DNA of 64,000 nt from Didymella arachidicola (Eukaryota > Ascomycota > Dothideomycetes > Pleosporales > Didymellaceae), in contig CM049990.2 in NCBI GenBank assembly GCA_016630955.3, positions 1,922,001 through 1,986,000 on the forward strand, in the 5' to 3' direction. The translations under genes were made by a program, and so were the position numbers. This document shows, one piece after another, positions 56,128 through 64,000 of this stretch (position 1 is the first letter of the stretch; every line of letters begins with the position of its first letter). The notes under the pieces were generated by a model. That model was not told the DNA's origin, did not search any database, and worked only from the letters and a program-made list of their open reading frames with translations.

Positions 56128-56454
56128 GCCATTGATGGTTCGAAGCGCGCCCTCCAACACGCCCACACACACGGCACGACCCTCTTTGCATCCAAGCGTG
56201 CGTTGTGCAAGCACGAACAGTCACCCGTACAGCATGGCTTTCGGAACCTGCTCAGGAAATGCCAGTAACCAACCTTTCGACTATTGATTATCATCTCGAC
56301 TGGGCACGACCGCATGCAGCTCCAGAGGTCGCCACCCATCTACCATCAGGACTCTATCCTTACCGCTCGGCGCGAAACCTTCAACGAGGCACCGAAGTAT
56401 GTGGTGATCGGGGCCATCAGCATTGCGACAAGCCCGACACGCAACTCACTGTCC
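56128..56454. other. Short intergenic region
   Basis: 327 bp. The frame of the next gene stays open upstream to an ATG at 56314, which would add 47 residues without recognisable character. Confidence 0.4.
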
Positions 56455-56799
56455 ATGGCTTGCAGACTGCTCGAACTCCCACGGGAGCTTCGAGATATGG
56501 TTTGGCACTACACCCTAACGAGCGATTCCGGGCGCCTGCAGTACGACAGTATCACGCAGCGTTTCGGTGTTTCAAGCATCGGAGCGGGGCTTTTGACCAC
56601 ATGTCGCTCGATTACCACAGAAACGCTCCATCTGCCTCTGCAATTGAACACCGTGGTCTTCGATGTGGCCGCAGTGGATATGTGGGACTTCATGTCGTTT
56701 GAAGCGAAGCTCGACAATTTCGCTGGTGAACACGGATTCGAATTGTGCATACGGTTCAAGTACGGCGAGAGGCATGATGGCGTATTGCGGGCTGCGTAA
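56455..56799 (+). CDS. F-box-like (2EXR-type) protein, short
   Basis: 114 aa from ATG 56455 (TCCATGGCT). The start CRLLELPRELRDMVWHYTLT is the signature of fungal F-box-like/2EXR proteins, followed by GAGLLTTCRSITTETLHLPLQLN, which is normal for the family. Members are usually 200-300 aa, so this is short. After the TAA at 56797-56799 the same frame continues without a stop for 36 codons, including a basic RLRIICTRTRVNVRS segment. A nonsense change (for example CAA to TAA) is therefore possible. ATG 56314 is an alternative start. Confidence 0.6.
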   Translation: MACRLLELPRELRDMVWHYTLTSDSGRLQYDSITQRFGVSSIGAGLLTTCRSITTETLHLPLQLNTVVFDVAAVDMWDFMSFEAKLDNFAGEHGFELCIRFKYGERHDGVLRAA

Positions 56800-57271
56800 C
56801 AAAGGCTGAGGATCATTTGCACCCGAACTCGTGTCAATGTGAGGAGCTCCTGGGTCACACAAGACGCGTTGACTATTGCAAAAGAGGGAGCGGGCTATAC
56901 CGTTCAACAAGGGTGAAGTGTCCAGGACGAGTGTTAGCAAGCGCTAGGGATACCCATTGGGGCAGCGCCAAAACTACTGGCACGTTCGCCACATCACATA
57001 CTTCTACGAGGCTTGAGGCAGCACTTTATCTAAACTCCCCAAATCCTTCCATTATGTGGACGTATACGCTCGCATGCGCTGCGGTCTTCCGTGCTCTGAT
57101 GATAACGATGAATGTCCCGGCGATACCATTCACTCCCCTCCGCCCCGCAGCGCACCTTCCTCCGAATAGCTTAGCTCCCCTATCTGCATCCACGCCCATT
57201 CATACATCGCATAACCGTACCCTAACCACATTACAACACCTGCAAATGATCTATAACGCCCACAAACGCAG
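56800..57271. other. Region before the SDR fragment
   Basis: Contains the possible read-through end of the F-box-like gene (to about 56910) and what must be the 5' part of the interrupted SDR gene. I could not settle its first exon; a candidate intron ends at CGCAG 57271. Confidence 0.4.
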
Positions 57272-57393
57272 CCAAGAACTCGCACGGCAAAACCATCCTG
57301 ATTACAGGCGCATCTTCTGGCATCGGCCGCTCCTGCGCTTTCGAGTTCGCCCGCGCCTCACCGCAGTACATCAAGCTCATCCTCACGGCCAGG
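57272..57393 (+). pseudogene. SDR gene 5' fragment, cut by a transposon
   Basis: The frame NSHGKTILITGASSGIGRSC followed by AFEFARASPQYIKLILTAR matches the Rossmann start (TGxxxGIG) of the SDR group around yeast YMR226C (NADP-dependent 3-hydroxy acid dehydrogenase). It ends exactly at the Ala-Arg that closes beta-2 in this family. Five bases later is a TA (57398-57399) and the start of pogo-type transposon sequence. The rest of the SDR gene is not in the window. The fragment lacks NNAG and YxxxK and cannot be functional alone. Confidence 0.75.
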
Positions 57394-57397
57394 CTTG

Positions 57398-57997
57398 TAC
57401 AACAAGCGGGACAGTCAACGAGCGGGACACTTTTGCCAAGACCACACCAAAACTCCCTTCCTACACTAATGCCTCCCCAACAACTGCAGTTTGACGCGTT
57501 AAAAGAGTGTCAGATACAGCTTGCGCTTCAAGCTCTTAAACAAGACCCGAACCTCTTAGTGCGACGCGCTGCAGCTATCTACAACGTGCCTAAAAGCACA
57601 CTGCACCAACAACGCGCTGGACGACCTTCACGCGTTGATACTATGGCTAACTTACAGAGTTTAACCAGCGCTGAGGAGCAGGTGATTGTTATACGCATAC
57701 TTGAGCTGGTCACGCGAGGAGAGTCCCCCCCGGCTTGCAGATGTGACTGATATCGCCAATTCTCTGCGGAAAGAGCGCGGTTTGGCCCCTGTTGGCCCAA
57801 GGTGGGCCAGCAGGTTTGTTTCGCGTCAAGAGGAGCTCAAAACAGTCTTTAATCGCAAGTTCGACTACAAGCGAGCCCTCTGCGAGGATCCTGAGGTCAT
57901 ACAGGGCTGGTTCAACCTTGTAGCCAATACCAAAGCCAAGTATGGCATCTAGGACAACGACACGTACAACTTCGACGAGACAGGCTTCATGATGGGC
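57398..57997 (+). mobile_element. Pogo/Fot1-type DNA transposon, 5' part
   Basis: Begins at a TA dinucleotide followed by CAACAAGCGGGACAGTCAAC, with a second GAGCGGGACAC just inside, a TIR-like arrangement for pogo-family elements that insert at TA. The transposase begins 70 bp in. Sequence similarity stops at 57997, where retrotransposon sequence follows. The right end and its TIR are not found before position 64000, so they are either beyond the window or lost. Confidence 0.75.
57469..57997 (+). pseudogene. Pogo/Fot1 transposase, truncated and frameshifted
   Basis: Starts at ATG 57469. An N-terminal psq-type helix-turn-helix is seen (LLVRRAAAIYNVPKSTLHQQ), then a CENP-B-type DNA-binding domain (GPRWASRFVSRQEELKTVFN with KRALCEDPEVIQGWF). 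The frame breaks in a run of C near 57726-57732 (GESPP, then RLADVTDIANSLRK in another frame). A TAG at 57950-57952 interrupts the stretch before YNFDETGFMMG, which holds the first Asp of the DDE catalytic triad. Everything after GFMMG is missing. Confidence 0.85.
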
Positions 57998-58138
57998 TAG
58001 CACCAATCTTTGATTTCTGGGTTTCCTTCACAGAAGCCCCAAAAATCACAGCAAACGATCCGGCTCACTGCGGCCACTCTGGGAGTACCTCTAACGTCCG
58101 CCTAGGCCCCCTGCGCGACGCGCAAGGAGCTTAATAGG

Positions 58139-59415
58139 ATGGCAGAGTCTCCCTCTTCCCAGCACACAGGGTCCCCAGACTACGAGATCCCCCAGCAGTT
58201 GTATACACGCGCTCCAAGACGGCCCCAGGAGGACATGCAGCACCATGCGCCCCTTCTGAGCAGCCAGAACCCCGGTGGGGGCGCTCCCAAACCTCGAGTC
58301 TCTGATGCCGTCCAACGCCACATCGCTGAGACTCAGCAAATTACCCAGCTATGGAACACCATCACTACTGCCTTCGCAGCAGCCGTAGATCAACACGCAC
58401 AGGGCTACACTAACCCGCAAGAAGCCAGGATCGCACAGGAGCTGCAGCAGAGGGTCGTTCACGCGCTGACCTCCCTCTCCCCAAGCAACTCTCCCCCTAG
58501 CTCTCGCTGGAGCAGTGACACTAATCACAGCAACCCCGGGAGCCAAGAGTCAGGACGCCGCTCTTGGGCGGACGTAGCCAGAGACCCCCAAATCTCAGAT
58601 AGGGGTGCCAACCGACCCCTGATCCCTGCTAAACCCCGGCCTGGTCCGTCGGCTAAGCCCCAAAGAGACGATCGAATCTTCATAGCCATCTCCAACCCAA
58701 CAATGCGACTGCAACAACCCTCACCATTTGCGGTAAGACAGGCAGTTTGCAAGAGCATAGGAGGAATCACCCTGAGGGACATACCTGCCGCATCACCAAT
58801 CAAAACAGGCTGGGCGATCACCCCAGCTAATAAGTCTATCCGGGACCAGCTTCTAACCCAAGAAAACCAGGAACTTCTAGCGAGAGCACTAGACGGAGAC
58901 GCGGTAAGGGTCCCAGAACGCTGGATCAACTACGCAGTACAGGGAGTACCCAGTTCCCTTCGAACCCTCGCGACGGCACAGAACTACCCACGACTATCCA
59001 GCTAGTGGAGGAAGAGGTATGCTCGCAAACAGGCAGGCAGCCGGTCAGCTGCAGGGCCTCACGACATGGAGCCAACCACCGTGGCCTTACCACCTGGATC
59101 ATCTCTTACAAGGAGCCAGTCCGCTCGTTCCGCCTTTTTGGTATCAGCGAGTACTCCAAGGTGATCAACAAGCACCCTACCATCCAGCGCCACAACCCAG
59201 GCTGCCAGGGCTACTGTAACGCTGCCCGATGCACCCCAGCGCGCTGCGTGCACTGTGGAGACCGCACAGACAGACACCAAGGACCGTACGGGGACAACTG
59301 CGCCCACAAAGCCGTGTGCGCCAACTGCCACGGACACCAGCTAGCCACGCCAACTGCCCTGCAGCCTCCTCGCCGGTCAACAGACACAGCATCAAGCCTA
59401 CAAGAGCCGAGCTGA
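58139..59415 (+). pseudogene. LINE ORF1, gag-like zinc-knuckle protein, frameshifted
   Basis: From ATG 58139 a Pro/Ser/Gln-rich N-terminus leads into RSWADVARDP and the esterase-like or RRM-like core (DRIFIAISNPTMRL, AVRQAVCKSIGGITLRDI). Near 58990-59005 the frame shifts. The second frame carries GCQGYCNAARC, RCVHCGDRTDRH and CAHKAVCANCHG, the Cys/His knuckles typical of fungal LINE ORF1. The region 59416-59787 is Pro/Ser/Thr-rich linker sequence without a clear frame. Confidence 0.8.
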
Positions 59416-59787
59416 AGGCTATCCGACGCGCGCAGGCAAGATAGCAGCAGCACTCTACAGGACAGTCGAAGAGACCCTCAGACAGGCAACGCTTCAGCCT
59501 GAGACTACTCCTCTAGAGGCATCGGAGACAGCGCCTCCCCAGCCTCCCACCCAGAGGCAAGAAGGAGATAGCAGGGCTTCCGCATCACTTCCTACAACGA
59601 CTAACTCCTATCCATCCTCCTCTTCCACTGGCAGAGCAAAGAGACCAAGGCGGGCCGCCACAGGCCAGAGAAGCCTCAATGTAGGACAGCTGTCTGCCGG
59701 CAGCATCCGCCCACAATCGACTATCCACACTGACCCGTCCACCTCGGAGAGGGAAGACACCAGCATGAGCGATGACCCGCCATCGTC

Positions 59788-62700
59788 ATGCTAGAACACC
59801 CCTACAACATACCAGCCCACAACAGGCGTCAACAGCACAGTCTACCAAGCAGACAACTCCGTGTATGCTGGGCCAACGTCGGCAGATGCTCGCCCTGGCA
59901 CATCACAACACTAGAGCTGGCCTTCCAGAAGGGCATAGATGTTGTGTGTGTTCAAGAGCCCTTCGCATGTGCCAACTCGAGAACATCCACTCACCCTGGT
60001 TTCAAGCACCTAGCACCTATCAGCACCTGGGACAGCCCCAACACACCAGGCTCAGTCCGCCCTAGAGTGATGACATACATCCGCAGAGGCCGCCACCTAC
60101 GGTACCAGGCTAGAGAGAGTCTCAACCACCCAGACACTATGGGCGGTAGTAAATGGAGGCTCAACTGCTACAGACAGCCACACACCCAGACGTCATTCAA
60201 TACGTCACACATCTGACACCCCCTCAGCTCTGCCTTGTCGGGGGCGACTTTAACGCCAGACACGAATCCTTTGAGCCTACCATCACTGCAGCCAACGGAG
60301 GAGTGGAGCTAGCTAGATGGGCTGCCAACGCGTCTATGGACTACATTGGTGTGCCAGGGCAGCCAACACACTGCGCTGGTCACGTTCTTGACCTCACCTT
60401 CTCTAACATCCCGTTTGCCCAGTCTGCTGTCGATGCTAGCATGCACAGCGGCTCAGATCATGAGACGATAGTGACCTCTGTCCCCATCTCCACACCAGGC
60501 ACTCCGCAACTAGAACAGTACCACTACAGAGTTCCAGAGGCGAGCCTAGCTAAGTTCGCTGGGCTGGTAGAAATGGGTGCCCAAAACATCGCAGACCCGC
60601 TTGCAACACAGGATGCAGCACAGCTAGAAGAATGCGTCACGCTGCTCACAGAGGCTATACAGCACTCTGTACAGGCAGCAGGCAAGCTCAACCGCAAGGA
60701 AGGCCGCGCTGCACCATGGTGGACCGAGGAGTGCAAGACCGCCTACCAGGCCTACAAACGTGCTAGACAGCTCTGTTCTGGCAGTCTACCAGAGGAGAGA
60801 CAGGCCTTCAAGACTACCGTCCGACAGGCCAAGAGGCAGTACTGGAGGCACGTCATCGATAACGCTAGAGACGACAAGGACCTGTTCAAGATCATTGCCT
60901 GGCACAAGCTCACGCCAGAGAACCAGGACACTCCCCTCGAAGTGAACAACAGAACGATATCAGACCCCCTAGAGAAAGCAGAGGCACTTAGACAGGAAGT
61001 TCTCAACCGCTACACAGCAGAAGATGACCTCGGACAGCGTCCAGACCAGGAGGCTGCAGCCACCCTCCCGTGGAGCACACACATCTCACTTGAGGAGTGT
61101 GAGCGAAACACGATAGGGGTGTCAAGCACATCACCAGGTACTGACCGCTCTACAGTGCGACTACTCCGCGCCTGCTGGACTCAGGTGGGGGAACTCGTAC
61201 GAAGGATCTTCCAGCGGTGTCTTGAACTCAACCACTTCCCGGCGCAATGGAAGCTTGCAGAGGTAGCCATGATACCGAAAGTGGGGAGGAAACAGACCGG
61301 ACATCGCCCGCTCCTGGAGACCGATAGCGCTTCTGTCTTGTATTGGAAAGGGACTCGAACGAACTGTGGCTAGACGTATTGCATGGACTGCCATGACACA
61401 CAAGATCCTCAGCCCCCAGCATGGCGGCGCGCTTCCAAAACGCTCTGCAGCAGACCTCACTGCAGCGTTCACCCACGACACTGAAGCAGCATGGGTGCTT
61501 GGAAAGCACGTCACTATGGTCACCCTAGATGTGCAAGGCGCGTTTGACGCTCTCCTGAAGAACCGCCTGTTGCATCGGATGGCCCAACAGGGCTGGCCAC
61601 AAAGGACGATCCTCTTTGTAGACTCATTCCTAACTGACCGGAGGGTGCAAGTCCGCCTTGGCCAGGTCACCACTCCTAGCTACGCAGTTGCCTGCGGCAC
61701 ACCCCAGGGGTCGCCTCTCTCACCCGTCCTGTACACACTGTACCTGGCAGAGCTACTATCCATGGACACTGAACGGAGGTTTGGGTACGCAGACGACATA
61801 TGTCTATACCAGGCCTCACACTCTATGGACGACAACGTCGAGCTCCTCGCAGAAGACCTAAGGGAGATCAGAGCATGGGGTGAGGCTAATAAGGTTACCT
61901 TTGCTCCAGAAAAGCAGGAAATGATCCACCTGACCAGACAGCGGAGCAGCTATGCGCCTCCCTGCGTCGTAGATGAACAGCTCACGATCTATCCAATCCT
62001 CCCGGGTGGAGAGCACAGTCAGCCAGCCCTGCGCTGGTTAGGCGTGTGGTTTGACCGCAGACTCACCTTCCGACGGCATGTAGCTACGCGCACGGCAAAA
62101 GCTGCCAAGGTAGCCTATCACATTCGCAGCCTAGCTAGGACTACCTATGGACCCCCAGCCAGCTCCCTCCGCAAGGCCACTGTTGCCTGTGTGTACCCAT
62201 CACTCCTGTATGGAACTGAATGCTGGTACAGAGGCCGCACCCAAAAAGCCACACACACTTTTAAACCAGGCAGGCCACAAGAGGTCAGCGCTTACATTGG
62301 GTGGCACATAGCTGCCATAGACAAAACACTAGCCATAGCGGCAAGAGGCATCCTACCAGCGTGGAGAACACCCCTATAGCTGCACTCTTCCGAGACGCCG
62401 GACCTACTGCTACCGGCAGCAGTGGCACTCGAGGAAGCCAGACTCAGATTTGCAACCCACCTGCGCACTACAGATGCAGACCCACCCTCTCACTAGGCGC
62501 CACAGCAGTACCTATCGTAAACAGGGGCGTAAAAACCGGACAACCCCAGCGAGTCAAGACGAAAGTCCAACAGATGGCATCTCTTCTACCAGAGACCCCC
62601 AGGACTACACTCCAGCCCCTCACTACTCGACTGGCTGCCGAACAGACCCGACGCTTAGCCTAGACAAGAAGACTGCAGCTAAGGCTTTTTTAAAGAATGG

Positions 62701-63503
62701 TGGGCCCAGCTCTCACCACTAGAAGTCACTATCTTCTCAGATGGCTCCTGAACAGTACACAAAGGAAGGAGAAAAGCGGGTACCTACGGCTTTGCAGTGT
62801 ATCAGAACGGAAAACAACTGCACACTGGACGCGGGTCACTCAACCCTACCTCGCACGTCTTCGACGCGGAAGTAGTAGGAGCATGGAGAGGCCTCCAGCA
62901 TACCGTAAGGCAACCAGAGCTCCGCACCCGCCGAATCTGGCTGTGCATAGACAGCACCTCAGTGGTCTGGTGCCTCAGGGGCGACGCACCTCCTACCTCT
63001 CAATGGGCTTTCCTGGAGTGCCATGGCGCCATGGAGACACACGACGTCTCTATCAAATGGGCCCCTGGACACCTAGACATTGAGGGGAACGAGGCAGCAG
63101 ACAGATTAGCCAACCTAGAAGCCCAGCACCCCTCACCCCCGACTGGAAAAGCCGCTCTGCCTACACTCTCAGGCATCAAGACGATAGCCCCGCAAGACAC
63201 TGCGAACACACACAACAGACCTGGTGGTCTGACAAGAAGACTAAGCTCCTCGAAATGGTACAAGAGCTGGACTTGGACTATGCACCACGCAGCAGTCCAA
63301 GGGAACTAGACCTACCAAGGGCCACGTTAGCCAGGCTCCTCTCCATCCAATCTAGGCATGGGGACTTTGCCTGGTATCACCGAATGTACAATCACAAGGA
63401 TGCAAACCTTAGCTGCTCATGCGGGCGCGACAAGACGCCAGAGCACCTCGGCTCTGCCGCAAGACCCGCGGGAGCTTTAGCAGATGGCCGCTGCGACCAC
63501 TAA
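59788..63503 (+). pseudogene. LINE ORF2: endonuclease, reverse transcriptase, RNase H
   Basis: AP-type endonuclease in two frames (VCVQEPF; then LCLVGGDFNARH and SDHETI, frame change near 60180). A linker reaches VAMIPKVGRK, then a frame change near 61290. Reverse transcriptase: GALPKRSAADL, VTLDVQGAFD, CGTPQGSPLSP and the catalytic FGYADD. Further changes occur near 62360-62500. RNase H: FSDGS followed by a TGA (about 62750), then SHVFDAEVVGAWRGL, CIDSTSVVWCL and KWAPGHLDIEGNEAADRLA. The last frame has HGDFAWYHRMYNH and CSCGRDKTPEHL, a zinc-binding end. It cannot encode an active protein. Confidence 0.88.
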
Positions 63504-63697
63504 TACTACCATCCAGCCAGGCTGATGGCCTAGCGTACACTGCAGCACTAGTGAAGGAGCCAGAGGCCTTTGACGCTTTGTCAAACTACACAGTACTTTC
63601 ACCAAGATCTGCCCCCGCTAGCTCCTGCAGCCCTGCAACAGCAGCAAACACCTGCACCTAGTTTCTGCTAGGTCCAGCACAATCGATGCAACACTCT

Positions 63698-63753
63698 TCA
63701 CCCCTCCACCCCTCCACCCCTCCCACCCCTCCACCCCTTCACCCCCTCCACTC
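63698..63753. repeat. CCCCTCCA minisatellite
   Basis: About six to seven imperfect copies of an 8-9 bp unit (ACCCCTCC) lie next to the 3' end of the LINE. The strand is strongly C-rich with almost no G. It may be part of the LINE 3' UTR or flanking host or pogo DNA. Confidence 0.75.
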
Positions 63754-64000
63754 ACACGATGTCTCTTTCTCTCTCTCCTACGGCACATATATGCCTCAGA
63801 ATGCAAGAAATTACCCTAATATACATACATCGCTTAGCCTCCCCAACTGGACGGGGAGCTGTAGTTCTGAAATGGTAACAATACCCCGCGCAGGCAGGAA
63901 ATGCTTTCTAAGGTAGTGTATCAGCACTGTAATTCCATAGCTTAGCACGTCGTACATGCCCTTCGGGAGGCGAGATGATGGACTTATTCCACATCAACTA
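63754..64000. other. Right edge, unassigned
   Basis: 247 bp after the minisatellite with no recognised gene. It does not visibly resume the pogo transposase or the SDR gene, so it may be LINE 3' UTR or another element. Confidence 0.4.

Larger units (their letters stand above)
57998..63690 (+). mobile_element. Tad1-like non-LTR retrotransposon (LINE), inactive
   Basis: About 5.7 kb in plus orientation, inserted in or joined to the pogo transposase. The order is 5' UTR (about 57998-58138), ORF1 with gag-type zinc knuckles, ORF2 with endonuclease, reverse transcriptase, RNase H, and a C-terminal Cys-rich zinc-binding end. The overall organisation is that of fungal Tad1/I-like LINEs. At least six frame changes or stops break the ORFs. 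No poly-A tail is obvious; the 3' boundary is uncertain and is placed before the CCCCTCCA minisatellite. GC content is not depressed, so heavy RIP is not apparent. Confidence 0.85.

Noticed and set aside
56817..57494. A 225-codon plus-strand frame before and across the transposon joint.
   Set aside because: Its product has no family character. A different frame holds a clear SDR start and the pogo transposase begins in yet another region, so this frame is a chance one.
1..64000. tRNA, rRNA, CRISPR or riboswitch elements.
   Set aside because: I scanned intergenic regions for B-box-like GGTTCRANNCC and regularly spaced repeats and saw none convincing; tRNAscan-SE would settle it.

Overview
The window looks like nuclear DNA of a filamentous ascomycete (Pezizomycotina, most likely a Dothideomycete; the class is an inference). 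Most genes carry one to five introns of about 43-70 nt with GT(A/G)-type donors and CTAAC-like branch sites. Several genes belong to families typical of these fungi: HET-domain proteins, F-box-like proteins, Dal5-type and UNC93-like transporters, and pogo and Tad1-like transposons. Coding sequences given here are spliced by eye. Exon borders were chosen so that the reading phase closes and the family's conserved sequence is continuous.

Layout. 0-8.6 kb: the 3' end of an unknown gene, an insulin-degrading-enzyme/Ste23 metalloprotease, a frameshifted EthD-like gene, a SnoaL/NTF2-fold gene, an Mpp6-like exosome cofactor that carries a CCHC zinc knuckle, and an acetolactate decarboxylase of bacterial type. 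8.8-25.9 kb: an accessory block with two UNC93-like MFS carriers, two NtaA/SnaA/DszA-type flavin monooxygenases, a medium-chain dehydrogenase, a Baeyer-Villiger-type monooxygenase, a Dal5-type carrier and a decayed sugar transporter. No PKS, NRPS or terpene synthase is present, so uptake and oxidative breakdown of small organic molecules is more likely than synthesis. 26-37.4 kb: an MFS carrier, an F-box protein, a secreted M14 carboxypeptidase, a small palindromic element, a secreted BNR-4 propeller protein and a methyltransferase. 37.5-52.9 kb: three HET-domain genes (two in tandem) around housekeeping genes for a PhoD-like phosphatase, the tRNA m1A58 methyltransferase TRM61 and cysteinyl-tRNA synthetase, then an SDR. 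54-57 kb: a mitochondrial-targeted orphan protein head-to-head with an Naa38-like LSM protein, and a short F-box-like gene.

57.3-64 kb: a nest of dead mobile DNA. The start of an SDR gene stops where a pogo/Fot1-type transposon begins. That transposon stops after its first catalytic motif, where a Tad1-like non-LTR retrotransposon begins and runs nearly to the window end. All three are broken.

Points that deserve attention are the two-monooxygenase accessory block, the Mpp6/zinc-knuckle combination, possible alternative-start mitochondrial forms of CysRS and the Ste23-like protease, Gcn4/CpcA-type sites between TRM61 and CysRS, and the nested insertion. I saw no tRNA, rRNA or CRISPR array.
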